Of a stretch of 64,000 nucleotides of DNA, positions 54,241 to 62,523 are shown piece by piece (position 1 is the stretch's first letter; each line of letters begins with the position of its first letter). The notes beneath the pieces were generated by a model, which searched no databases, was not told the origin of the DNA, and worked only from the letters and a program-made list of their open reading frames with translations. The stretch comes from Trueperella sp. (GTDB lineage: Bacteria; Actinomycetota; Actinomycetes; Actinomycetales; Actinomycetaceae): positions 90,491-154,490 of the forward strand of contig JAUNLU010000003.1 in assembly GCA_030532125.1 (NCBI GenBank), written 5' to 3'. The translations under genes were made by a program, and so were the position numbers.

Positions 54241-54243
54241 CTG

Positions 54244-54611
54244 TGGTGGAGGCGGGGAGAATCGAACTCCCGTCCGACGATGTAAAACCCAAGGCTTCTC
54301 CGGGTGCAGTCTGCTACCCGTAGTTTTCGGCTCCAGCACTCACGCAGACGAGTTGCTGACGAACCTATTCGCCTAAAGTCGCTTGCGCCCCGGCGAACCG
54401 GACGCAAACCAGTGGCTTTCTAAAACGACGCCAGAAACTAACGCGAAAGCATCGTTAGGCTGACGGATTCGAGTCTCGCTTAGGCAGCGAGAGCGAAATC
54501 AGTGTTCTGCTTGTTGGCAGTTATTTTTTTGCAAAGATCGTTAAAGAGATGACTTTGCATCCTCTACCCGCTTCCCTTGCGTCATCACCGCCGTCGAAAC
54601 CGATCGCCCCC
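54244..54611 (-). ncRNA. ssrA: Transfer-messenger RNA (tmRNA)
   Basis: The minus strand carries a 368-base tmRNA. The 5' GGGGGCGATCGG and 3' CGCCTCC-A-CCA form the tRNA-like acceptor stem with CCA encoded, and the T-arm GTTCGATTC is present. The tag frame reads GCC AAC AAG ... GCC TAA, giving ANKQNTDFALAA after UAACU, the expected position of the resume codon. It rescues stalled ribosomes with SmpB, encoded just upstream on the same strand. Confidence 0.97.
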
Positions 54612-54654
54612 ATATTCAATTGTCTTTTCCCAAGATTAGGAAACAGTGGAGTTC

Positions 54655-54683
54655 ATGTTATCGCGTGTATGACCAGATGTCTA
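54655..54683 (-). promoter_or_regulatory. Predicted ssrA promoter
   Basis: TAGACA (54678-54683) and TAACAT (54655-54660) on the minus strand are separated by exactly 17 bases. Transcription would start near 54648, giving a leader of about 37 bases removed by RNase P to form the tmRNA 5' end. Confidence 0.6.
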
Positions 54684-54729
54684 TTGCCGATCTGGTCACG
54701 ATTCCACTGGCTAAGCCTAGTACAGCTGT

Positions 54730-55227
54730 CTACAGCTGCCCGCGCCGCCGCGCTTCAGATACCGCCCGCTCCGCTTCGCGCATATCCTGTTTGCGGCGCA
54801 AGGTTTCCCGCTTGTCCCACTCCTGTTTGCCGCGTGCCAAACCAATCTCTAATTTGGCCCGGCCACGCAGAAAATACAGCTCCAGCGGCACAATGGTGTA
54901 GCCCTTTTCCCGGACGCGCGCGCCGAGTTTGCGCAGCTCATCCCGGTGCAGCAGCAGTTTACGTCGCTGCTTCGGAGCGTGATTAGTCCACGAACCTGCC
55001 AAATACACCGGGATGTTCATGCCATTGACCCATGCTTCCCCGCGTCGGTCAATCTCCACCCAGGCTTCTGCCAGAGAAGCGCGCCCCATCCGCAGTGATT
55101 TCACTTCGGTACCGGTTAGCATCAATCCGGCCTCATAGGTAGCATCAATGAAATAGTCGTGCCGGGCACGCTTATTCCGCGCAATAACCTGCTTGGCCTC
55201 TGCGTCTACTTTGTTCTTTTTCGCCAC
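54730..55227 (-). CDS. smpB: SsrA-binding protein SmpB
   Basis: tmRNA partner of 165 residues that places tmRNA in the ribosome. Conserved IARNKRARHDY, GTEVKSLR, NIPVY and the basic tail REAERAVSEARRR are present. I chose the GTG at 55227 (MAKKNKVDAE); a TTG at 55233 is an alternative. Neither has a strong ribosome-binding site. The gene starts 13 bases after the stop of the M23 gene. Confidence 0.95.
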   Translation of the reverse strand: MAKKNKVDAEAKQVIARNKRARHDYFIDATYEAGLMLTGTEVKSLRMGRASLAEAWVEIDRRGEAWVNGMNIPVYLAGSWTNHAPKQRRKLLLHRDELRKLGARVREKGYTIVPLELYFLRGRAKLEIGLARGKQEWDKRETLRRKQDMREAERAVSEARRRGQL

Positions 55228-55240
55228 AACCAATAACTAT

Positions 55241-56518
55241 CTAGCCGCGCACGAAAGTGGGGAAAGACATCGGGTTAATTGCGGTACCGTTCTTCCATAC
55301 TTCAAAGTGCACATGGCAACCAGTGGAACGACCAGTCGTACCCGTCCAGCCAATCAAATCACCTTGCTTGACCCGCTGTCCCTTACGCACATTAAATCCG
55401 GTCAAATGCAGGGTACCGGTGATATACGACGATCCACCCACCATGCCATGGTTGATGAAAATCGCATTACCGCCGGCACCGTAGTTACCAACAAAGGCCA
55501 CCGTGCCATCAGCCGGAGCGCGCTGCGGATCCCGACATGCCGAACGCAGGTCTACCCCGTAGTGCATACCCCGCCCCCCAAATGGGTCATTGCGCATCCC
55601 GAACGGCGAGTTCACCCGCAATGGCACTGGAATAGGCGGAACCAGCCAGCCCTTAACTGCCGGCTTAACGCTGCCGCCACCCTGCTGCGCCTCTTGCCGG
55701 TTCTGAGCATCTATCTGTGCGATACGTGCAGCAATATTCTGCTGTTCCTGCCGAGTTTGGGCCAGCTGTCGTTCAATTTCTTGTTTCTTCGCCCGTAGCT
55801 GCTGTGCACCCAGTTCGTATTTATCATGCAGATTAGTTAACTCATCGCGAGCGTTTTCCGCCGCAGCATGTTTGCTCTTTTGCAGCTCAACTAGCGCTTC
55901 ACTCTCTGCCTTGAGTTCGTCTACTCGGTCTTTAACTGCAGCTTGCCGCGCTTGCCGATTCTTGGTTTGGGCTACTTGCTCTTCCAGCTCAGAGAGCGCT
56001 GAAGTCTGAGTACGAATTACCGTGGAGTTCGCCCGATACGCATCAAGGAAGTCTTGTGCTGACGACGATCCCACGATTATTTCTACCGTCGAAGGCATTA
56101 CTTCGCCGCGGTAAGTAGACCGCGCAAGCTCCCCCAGCGACTGCATCGCTTCGTCCGTCTTCAGCTGCACGCCCGCCAATTCGCCGTCGATACTCTTAAC
56201 TTCTGCATCTGCCGCAGACAGCAGTGCCGTATTGGCATCAAGTTTGCGTTGGGCAGCGGAAAGTTCCTGCTCAGCTTCAGCCAGAGTCTTTTCGGCATCC
56301 GGGATCTTATCCACGATCTCTTGCAAGGCAATGAATGCTTCCGCGATGTCTTTATCTACGCCCTCGAGCTCAGCCCGCAACTGCGAAATACGATTTTTGC
56401 GCTGTTCTTGCTGTTGTACCAGATTTGAGCGTTCATCAGCGGCAGCAGGATATGCCACGAGAACTCCAGTTAACGCCATAGCAATGGCACTAACTACAGC
56501 TACTAGGCGGCTACGCAT
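55241..56518 (-). CDS. Secreted M23 peptidase with coiled coil (FtsEX-linked)
   Basis: A 425-residue exported murein hydrolase. A signal peptide (about 1-27, ending YPAAA) is followed by a long coiled coil (about 30-270) and a C-terminal LytM/M23 domain with zinc ligands in HYGVDLRS and HVHFEV. It directly follows ftsX (9-base gap). In other bacteria FtsEX activates coiled-coil murein hydrolases such as EnvC, PcsB or RipC. By position this protein is the likely periplasmic or wall-side partner that FtsEX switches on during division. Confidence 0.88.
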   Translation of the reverse strand: MRSRLVAVVSAIAMALTGVLVAYPAAADERSNLVQQQEQRKNRISQLRAELEGVDKDIAEAFIALQEIVDKIPDAEKTLAEAEQELSAAQRKLDANTALLSAADAEVKSIDGELAGVQLKTDEAMQSLGELARSTYRGEVMPSTVEIIVGSSSAQDFLDAYRANSTVIRTQTSALSELEEQVAQTKNRQARQAAVKDRVDELKAESEALVELQKSKHAAAENARDELTNLHDKYELGAQQLRAKKQEIERQLAQTRQEQQNIAARIAQIDAQNRQEAQQGGGSVKPAVKGWLVPPIPVPLRVNSPFGMRNDPFGGRGMHYGVDLRSACRDPQRAPADGTVAFVGNYGAGGNAIFINHGMVGGSSYITGTLHLTGFNVRKGQRVKQGDLIGWTGTTGRSTGCHVHFEVWKNGTAINPMSFPTFVRG

Positions 56519-56527
56519 CTCGACTCC

Positions 56528-57430
56528 TTATACTCGCGTGTATCGGCGCAGGGCCAGGAACGAAGCAAAAGCGGCCAGTGCTACCGCCCCTAGCAACAAC
56601 CATGGCGACAGCTTGAGCACATCAAGCCCCGTCACGATTCGCAGCCAGGTATCTGCGAACCAGTCCTGCAAGAAGAATTGTACAGCGACCCACAGCGTAA
56701 CCACGGCCAACACTGCACCGGTAAGCGCTGCCACCACACCTTCCAAGATAAACGGCAGCTGAATGAAGCCATTCGAGGCCCCCACGAAGCGCATGATTTC
56801 CGTTTCGTTCCTGCGGAACATCGCGGAAAGCCGGATCGTTGACGGGATAAGCATCATCGCCGTGAAGATCATAATACCGGCAAGCACCGAAGATATCAGA
56901 GTGAAGCGGTTGAGCATATTAAACAATGGCTCTAGCTGTTCGCGCTGATCGACCACATTCTCCACTCCAGGCCGGCCGGTAAGCGCTTCCGCCACTACTT
57001 TGTACTCTTGGGGATTAACTAATTTGATGCGGTAGTAGGCCTGCATTTGCTCTGGGGTGAGAGCATCAGCCCACTTAGTGCCCTCCATCTGTTTCTGGAA
57101 GGCGGCAAAGGCATCCTCTTTAGACTCAAAATAAACTTTTTCCACGTAGCGGGCGAGTTCCGGGGAATTAATATATTCCTCAACCGCACTCAACTGTTCG
57201 GGGGTCGCTTCCCCACCCGCACATTGCGGGGCCGACGACGCCGATGGGCACATTGCCACTGTCACTTCGACCTTGTCGTACCAGTCATTTTTCAGATTAT
57301 TGATCTGGAACTGGAACAGCACCGCTGCTCCCACAAAAAGCAGCGATACGAATGTTACTAGCACTACCGAAGCAGCCATGATGAAGTTGGTGCGCAGCCC
57401 CTTGGCCACTTGCGAAAGAATAAACCGCAT
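56528..57430 (-). CDS. ftsX: Cell division protein FtsX
   Basis: Four-helix permease-like subunit of the FtsEX complex, 300 residues. Helices lie near 20-40, 180-200, 228-255 and 270-292, and a large extracytoplasmic loop (about 45-170) holds a cysteine pair (CPSASSAPQC). The motif NETEIMRFVGASNGFI is typical. Its first base coincides with the last of ftsE, so the pair is coupled. The loop probably binds the M23 protein encoded next. Confidence 0.93.
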   Translation of the reverse strand: MRFILSQVAKGLRTNFIMAASVVLVTFVSLLFVGAAVLFQFQINNLKNDWYDKVEVTVAMCPSASSAPQCAGGEATPEQLSAVEEYINSPELARYVEKVYFESKEDAFAAFQKQMEGTKWADALTPEQMQAYYRIKLVNPQEYKVVAEALTGRPGVENVVDQREQLEPLFNMLNRFTLISSVLAGIMIFTAMMLIPSTIRLSAMFRRNETEIMRFVGASNGFIQLPFILEGVVAALTGAVLAVVTLWVAVQFFLQDWFADTWLRIVTGLDVLKLSPWLLLGAVALAAFASFLALRRYTRV

Positions 57431-58119
57431 CAGATACCGCCCCCGTACTGTCCGCGTTCTTGGTCGCGGATAATTACCCCATCGGCAAGCTCAATAACAC
57501 GCTTGCGGAACTGATTCACAATTGACTGTTCGTGCGTAGCCATAACCACGGTAGTACCTTGGCGATTAATGCGGTCCAATAGCCGCATAATACCGAGCGC
57601 AGTTTCCCGATCTAGGTTGCCGGTGGGCTCATCAGCTAGCAGTAAGTCTGGGCGATTCACCATTGCGCGGGCAATAGCTACCCGCTGCTGTTCCCCACCG
57701 GAAAGTTCGTGCATAAAGCGCCGTTCTTTCCCTTTCAGCCCCACCATTTCGATAACTTGGGGAACTTCGGTCAAAATTGCGTGCCGCGGGCGGCCAATAA
57801 CTTCCATTGCCAACGCAACGTTGTCAAAGACGTTTTTGTCCCGCAGCAATCGGAAGTCTTGGAATACCGTCCCGATCTGGCGTCGCAGATAGGGAACTCG
57901 GCGCGAGGAAATTCCGGAGAGATCTTTGCCTAGTACGTGCACTTTGCCCGAAGTAGGGCGTTCCTCAGCTAATGCCAGAGCCAGCATCGTAGATTTTCCG
58001 GAACCAGAAGCGCCGACCAAGAACACGAATTCTCCGCGTTCTATATTCACACTCACTTGATCCAACGCGGGAGCTGCACCCTTTGCGTAGATCTTGGTGA
58101 CATTTTCAAAATTGATCAT
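57430..58119 (-). CDS. ftsE: Cell division ATP-binding protein FtsE
   Basis: ATPase of FtsEX, 229 residues from the ATG at 58119 ([11 protein letters not shown]), the usual N-terminus; the frame is open upstream to 58152. Walker [27 protein letters not shown] and [11 protein letters not shown] are all present. ATP hydrolysis drives FtsX to activate cell-wall cutting at the septum. It lies 80 bases after prfB. Confidence 0.95.
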   Translation of the reverse strand: MINFENVTKIYAKGAAPALDQVSVNIERGEFVFLVGASGSGKSTMLALALAEERPTSGKVHVLGKDLSGISSRRVPYLRRQIGTVFQDFRLLRDKNVFDNVALAMEVIGRPRHAILTEVPQVIEMVGLKGKERRFMHELSGGEQQRVAIARAMVNRPDLLLADEPTGNLDRETALGIMRLLDRINRQGTTVVMATHEQSIVNQFRKRVIELADGVIIRDQERGQYGGGI

Positions 58120-58199
58120 TAAAAGTGCCAATGATTGGGGATAGTTCGCCACCCAGAATAAGGCGAACGCACTGTTAGGGCGAGCAGGCGCGCCGGTGG

Positions 58200-59333
58200 C
58201 TATTCGCCGTCAGCGGAGTCATTGCTGTGCCGCCACCGAATACCGGCATCAATGAAACCGTCTATCTCGCCGTCAAACACGGAATCGGTATTGCCAACTT
58301 CGTGATTGGTGCGCAAATCCTTGACCATCTGATACGGGTGCAACACGTAGGAACGCATTTGGTCTCCCCACGAGGCTTTAACGTCTCCCGCCAGTTCTTT
58401 CTTCTTGGCTTGTTCTTCTTCGCGGCGTAATTGCAGCAGCTTGGACTGCAACACTTTCAGCGCAGCGGCCCGGTTTTGAATCTGTGACTTTTCGTCCTGC
58501 ATTGATACCACTATTCCGGTTGGCAAGTGCGTCATCCGCACTGCGGAGTCAGTCGTATTAACTGACTGACCACCCGGTCCAGAGGAACGGAATACATCGA
58601 TCTTCAAATCGGTTTCCGGGATATCGATATGGTCGGTTGTTTCGATAAGCGGAATTACTTCCACTGCAGCAAATGAGGTCTGCCGCCGACCTTGGTTATC
58701 AAACGGGGAAAGCCGCACTAGCCGGTGGGTGCCTGCTTCCACTGCCAGCGTGCCATAGGCATAAGGGGCAGAAACTTGGAATGTGGTGGATTTCAGTCCG
58801 GCTTCTTCGGCATAAGAGGTATCCATTACTTTTGCCTTGTAGCCGTGGCGTTCTGCCCAGCGCAGGTACATCCGCTGCAACATCTGCGCAAAATCTGCTG
58901 CATCCACTCCCCCGGCCCCCGATCTAATTGTGACGACGGCGTCACGCTCGTCATACTCGCCAGAAAGTAGCGTCTTAATTTCCAGGGATTCCAGATCTGC
59001 CTGCAGTTTTGCTAAATCGTTTTCCAGTTCCGCAAATAGCATGGCTCCAGATTCTGGATCGGTTTCAGCTTCTTCACTTGCCAGCTCATACATAGTTTCA
59101 GCGTCAGAAACGCGTTGCCCCATCAACTCCACGCGCTCCAGCTCTGACTGGGCATGCGACAGTGCTGAGGTAACATCTTGCGCGGCGTCAGGATCATCCC
59201 ACAAATCTGGTGCAGCTGACTGTTCGGTCAAGTCGGCAATTTTCGCGCGCAAAGACTCGGTGTCAGTTACTGCCTCTACTTGAGAAAAGATTCGGCGAAT
59301 TTCGTTGAGCTGAAGTGAAAGTTCGGTTGCCAC
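58200..59333 (-). CDS. prfB: Peptide chain release factor 2
   Basis: Release factor for UAA and UGA stops, 377 residues. The stop-recognition tripeptide SPF occurs in [11 protein letters not shown] and the catalytic GGQ in SGPGGQSVN. The reading frame is continuous from the ATG at 59333, so the programmed +1 frameshift found in many bacterial prfB genes is absent. It heads prfB-ftsE-ftsX as in mycobacteria. Confidence 0.96.
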   Translation of the reverse strand: MATELSLQLNEIRRIFSQVEAVTDTESLRAKIADLTEQSAAPDLWDDPDAAQDVTSALSHAQSELERVELMGQRVSDAETMYELASEEAETDPESGAMLFAELENDLAKLQADLESLEIKTLLSGEYDERDAVVTIRSGAGGVDAADFAQMLQRMYLRWAERHGYKAKVMDTSYAEEAGLKSTTFQVSAPYAYGTLAVEAGTHRLVRLSPFDNQGRRQTSFAAVEVIPLIETTDHIDIPETDLKIDVFRSSGPGGQSVNTTDSAVRMTHLPTGIVVSMQDEKSQIQNRAAALKVLQSKLLQLRREEEQAKKKELAGDVKASWGDQMRSYVLHPYQMVKDLRTNHEVGNTDSVFDGEIDGFIDAGIRWRHSNDSADGE

Positions 59334-59369
59334 GTTTCCTAATACTACCTTGGCCCTTGCCCGGGTGCG

Positions 59370-59855
59370 CTATTCGAGGCTGCGCAACCGTGCTCGACTA
59401 GTCACCTCAAACACCACTTCGTCAGCTGCACTGAGGAAAGCTGGGATGAACGGGATCTGGGCGCGAGCGCGCAGGCTCACCACCACTACCTGCCCATTGG
59501 ATCCGGTAGGTTCAATCAATTCAGGTTTTTGATCGCCCCAGTCTTGGCTTGCTAACGCGCGAGTAGCGGCGGCTTTTACATTGCCGGGGTAGATAGTTTC
59601 TCCGCTGTAGTAGGCAATATCAGATATTTCACTAGCTACGGTAAGTGCTATGGCATCTGCCTGAGCTAATAGGTCTTTGCGAGCGTTGTAAACCGAAAGT
59701 GCTGAGCCGAGCACCAATAACAGTGCGAGTAGAAATACCCAAATTCCTAATCCCAGCACAATCATATTTCCAGACTCTGCTTCGGGCGGGTCAAGATCTA
59801 TTCTGCCAGGTGACAGGCGTACTGCTCCTGCCGTATTACTGGGGGCAATCTTCAT
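59370..59855 (-). CDS. TadE/TadG-like pseudopilin
   Basis: A 161-residue protein with a short proline-rich N-terminus, the motif EAESGNM at about 25, then one transmembrane helix (33-53) and an extracytoplasmic domain. It matches the small TadE-like proteins that end actinobacterial Tad loci (Rv3655c type). It overlaps the preceding gene by 4 bases. Probably a minor pilus or pilus-assembly component. Confidence 0.75.
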   Translation of the reverse strand: MKIAPSNTAGAVRLSPGRIDLDPPEAESGNMIVLGLGIWVFLLALLLVLGSALSVYNARKDLLAQADAIALTVASEISDIAYYSGETIYPGNVKAAATRALASQDWGDQKPELIEPTGSNGQVVVVSLRARAQIPFIPAFLSAADEVVFEVTSRARLRSLE

Positions 59856-60298
59856 GGTCGCGCCGCCCTAAATGCATCGACCGTCATTGGTTGGGAATCA
59901 CGCAGAGTTACCCGGGTGCCAATCAGCGGCAATTCTATTTGCGCACTCACAGTTGCGGTAACTGTAGCGTTGGGGACTAAACAGCTGGGATCAGAGCAGG
60001 CATACGTAACAGCTAGCGCTTCTGTAAAACCTCGATCTTCCCAGGAAGTTTTCGCGGCTGCAGTGGCACTGCTGTTAGCTTCCGCCACAGTATTGGCGCG
60101 CACGAAGACGCGCGCAGATTCCCGCGCCGCCCCTTGTAATGCGAACTGGGCAGAAACAATTGTGGCCAAAATAGCAAGCAACCCAAGTGCCGGCACGATG
60201 ATAACTACCATCACTCCGATAAACTCCACAATGGCATTGCCCGGTTCTGCCGCAGAGAAATCTTCCCCGGTCGAGTTATTCCATGGTGGCATGGGCAT
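59852..60298 (-). CDS. TadE-like pilus assembly protein
   Basis: A 148-residue pseudopilin-like protein with the TadE signature AAEPGNAIVEFIG at about 16-28, directly followed by a hydrophobic helix, then an extracytoplasmic domain with a cysteine pair (CSDPSC). Its start overlaps the end of the preceding TadE-like gene by 23 bases. ATG 60298 or 60292 could be used. A role in the Tad pilus is inferred from motif and locus. Confidence 0.8.
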   Translation of the reverse strand: MPMPPWNNSTGEDFSAAEPGNAIVEFIGVMVVIIVPALGLLAILATIVSAQFALQGAARESARVFVRANTVAEANSSATAAAKTSWEDRGFTEALAVTYACSDPSCLVPNATVTATVSAQIELPLIGTRVTLRDSQPMTVDAFRAARP

Positions 60299-60668
60299 TC
60301 ACTTCAATCATGCGGGTACCGATCAGCCCAGAAAGCGGACTAGGTGCATTTACCTGCACATTCATCTGGCCATCACGTATCACAGCGTGGATATCTTGGG
60401 CATAGCGCTGCGGCAAGGTAGTGGTAATCAATTCGGCAGTGCGTGCCTCCGCTACTGCTACACCAGCACCGTCCAGCGCGCCGGCACGCGCCCCTTCGCT
60501 GGCGCTATCTGTCAGCACCGCCTGCACATACCAAGTAAGTGCCATACCTAGCAGAGTGATTGCCACTAACAACAGCAGACCGGCAGTAGCAACGAAACCC
60601 ACTATGGCGTTACCGGGTTCAGTTGCCATCCGGCGGGTACTAGATGTTGAGAATCCGATCAATGGCAT
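60276..60668 (-). CDS. TadE-like pilus assembly protein
   Basis: A 130-residue protein with the same layout as its neighbour: TEPGNAIVGFVAT at about 16-28 runs into a single transmembrane helix, then an extracytoplasmic domain with the pattern EGARAGAL. The ATG at 60668 makes it overlap the pilin-like gene by 29 bases. An ATG at 60629 just before TEPGN would avoid the overlap; no ribosome-binding site decides between them. Confidence 0.78.
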   Translation of the reverse strand: MPLIGFSTSSTRRMATEPGNAIVGFVATAGLLLLVAITLLGMALTWYVQAVLTDSASEGARAGALDGAGVAVAEARTAELITTTLPQRYAQDIHAVIRDGQMNVQVNAPSPLSGLIGTRMIEVNAHATME

Positions 60669-60837
60669 TGTTGAACAGATCAGTTAGTGCCGGTCCAGCT
60701 ATTGCCCACAGCATCACTACTAGCGCCGCCGTCATCAAAGTAATCATTACCCAGCCGGGAACGTCGCCTGGCTCGGCTAATCGGGACTGGCGGAAGTCAC
60801 CGGTCCAATCCCAATTTTTGAATTTGCGATTACGCAT
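60640..60837 (-). CDS. Flp pilin-like small membrane protein
   Basis: A 65-residue protein with a basic N-terminus, the motif RLAEPGDVPGWVM (19-31), a hydrophobic helix (28-50) and a short polar tail. Size and position between tadC and the tadE-like genes are those of the Flp major pilin. It lacks the classical G/xxxxEY prepilin cleavage motif. Related short proteins occur at this position in other Actinobacteria. Calling it the pilin is inference. Confidence 0.68.
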   Translation of the reverse strand: MRNRKFKNWDWTGDFRQSRLAEPGDVPGWVMITLMTAALVVMLWAIAGPALTDLFNNAIDRILNI

Positions 60838-60860
60838 ACTTTTCTCCTTTATCTTCGCCG

Positions 60861-61727
60861 TTATCCCAGCTGCAGTGCTTGCAGCCCGGGATATATGGTG
60901 AACAAAATCGTGACTGGCAGAATTAAGAAAACTACCGGCATCATCATGTAGATCTCGGCTTTTCCGCCTTTTTCCAGTAATTCGCGCCGGGCTGCTTCGC
61001 GAGTATCTTGTGCTTGGGCATGCAATGTAGCAGCTAGACCTGACCCCTGTTCCAGCGCGGAGACAACGGCGTCAGCAAACCGGGAAACGTTGCGGTTTTG
61101 GCTACGCACTCCAAATGCAGTCAACGCGGTAGGTAGTGGTTCCCCGGCGTTAACTGCGTCGAGTAACCGCGAAATTTCCCGAACTAGATCGCCCGTGCCT
61201 ATCCGGCTGACTCGTTCTAGTGCCACCCGGATTGATTCGCCAGAGGCGACCGCGAGCGCCAGCAACTCCACTACGTCCGGGAGCTCTCGAGTGAAAGTTT
61301 GCGAACGCCGTTCTACTCGGCGCGATAGATCAGAATCAGCTCCTAACGCACCGCCCAGGGCACCCGCTATCACACAGAGCAACCCCAACACTGGGTTGTT
61401 TCCTCGAGTTAACAGCGCCAATGCCAGTAGCACTCCGGCTAGCGCACCTGCACCTGCCCACTGCAACTGGCGCAACCGAAACCCAGTAATAGTTTCTTCG
61501 CCGAGCATTTCTACTCGAGTTGCCACCGATTCGCGGGTGGAGCCGAGCGCCGTCAGCACTTGGTTGGCAAGACGCCGTATTTGCAGCTGCCATCGAGGCT
61601 GAATATCTCGCGTGGCAACATAAGGCAATACTCGATCGGCAAGCTGCCCGGGGCGCAGTGCTAGTGCCACAAAAATGCTGAGTCCACCGGCAGTTACCGC
61701 GGCGCCAACTAAAAACCCACTAAGCAT
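60861..61727 (-). CDS. tadC: Tad platform protein TadC-like
   Basis: Membrane platform protein of the T2SSF family, 288 residues from the ATG at 61727 (MLSGFLVGAAV), which overlaps the previous stop by 8 bases; the frame is open further upstream. The conserved core ELPDVVELLALAVASGESIRVAL and the C-terminal KGGKAEIYMMMPVVFLILP are visible with flanking helices. With TadB it forms the inner-membrane base turned by TadA. Confidence 0.87.
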   Translation of the reverse strand: MLSGFLVGAAVTAGGLSIFVALALRPGQLADRVLPYVATRDIQPRWQLQIRRLANQVLTALGSTRESVATRVEMLGEETITGFRLRQLQWAGAGALAGVLLALALLTRGNNPVLGLLCVIAGALGGALGADSDLSRRVERRSQTFTRELPDVVELLALAVASGESIRVALERVSRIGTGDLVREISRLLDAVNAGEPLPTALTAFGVRSQNRNVSRFADAVVSALEQGSGLAATLHAQAQDTREAARRELLEKGGKAEIYMMMPVVFLILPVTILFTIYPGLQALQLG

Positions 61728-62523
61728 CTGCGCCGTCCAGAATACGTTTTTCTTCGGGTAGCCGCCCAAGCCGCAGCATCAACAGATATGCCACCACCGT
61801 CAGCACTAACCCGGTAATTAGCACTACTGCTCCGGTAGGGTTTGCGAAAGCTTGTGAGGTGCCTGGGCGGGTAGAGAACAGCAACAAAATAAGCCACGGA
61901 GCCACCGCAGCTAGCCGTGCCCCATTTACTGTCCACGATTGCCTAGCTAAGAGTTCACCGCGTGCTCGGTTGTCTTCGCGCACATAAGCCGCGAGATTGG
62001 TCAACATTTTTGCTAAATCGCGCCCACCCAGATCGTGCGATAGCCGCATGGCTTCGATGATGCGGTCTGCCATTGGGTCAGCCATTTTGGCTTTTAACTC
62101 GTCTAGGCAGGGATTGAGCCGCCCCACAGCACGTAGATGGGTGGCAAATTCGGCAAAGTCAGTGCGCACTATTTGCGGTCCGCGCACTTCTAATAGCGAC
62201 AGCGCTTCCCCTACTCCTAAACCAGCGCGTACCGATGCCACCACTTCGTCTAATACTTCTGGCCAAGCCTCCCGTAAAGCTTGCCGCCGGCGACGCTGCC
62301 GGTGACGCACTATCCCCACTGGAATGGCGCCAGCTAGTAGTGCTACACATAGTGCAATCAGCGCAGAATTACTGATCAAATAGGCAATGGTGCCACCAGC
62401 TGCAGCCGCAACTAGGTATGGGAAATACTTACGCAAGTTAACTGTAACTTCGTGGGGTTCCGTTACGGCTCGCAGCACCAGCAGCGCGCCTAACCCTATG
62501 CCGGCTCCGATCAAAAATCCCAT
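61720..62523 (-). CDS. tadB: Tad platform protein TadB-like
   Basis: Second T2SSF-family platform protein, 267 residues, with N-terminal helices (about 2-20, 35-70), the core WPEVLDEVVASVRAGLGVGEAL and C-terminal helices. It overlaps tadA by 13 bases and tadC by 8, so all three are coupled. Confidence 0.87.
   Translation of the reverse strand: MGFLIGAGIGLGALLVLRAVTEPHEVTVNLRKYFPYLVAAAAGGTIAYLISNSALIALCVALLAGAIPVGIVRHRQRRRRQALREAWPEVLDEVVASVRAGLGVGEALSLLEVRGPQIVRTDFAEFATHLRAVGRLNPCLDELKAKMADPMADRIIEAMRLSHDLGGRDLAKMLTNLAAYVREDNRARGELLARQSWTVNGARLAAVAPWLILLLFSTRPGTSQAFANPTGAVVLITGLVLTVVAYLLMLRLGRLPEEKRILDGADA

Noticed and set aside
54120-54243. An open stretch on the plus strand reading like a protein tail (..ENLEEALKNLHENGELR..) that runs into the ssrA 3' end, possibly an integrase remnant
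   Set aside because: It has no start codon, its second half is the arm of the ssrA terminator hairpin, and I cannot match it to any integrase. Kept only as a weak hint of island remains.
58200-59333. Programmed +1 frameshift in prfB
   Set aside because: The frame is continuous from ATG to stop, with no in-frame early UGA.
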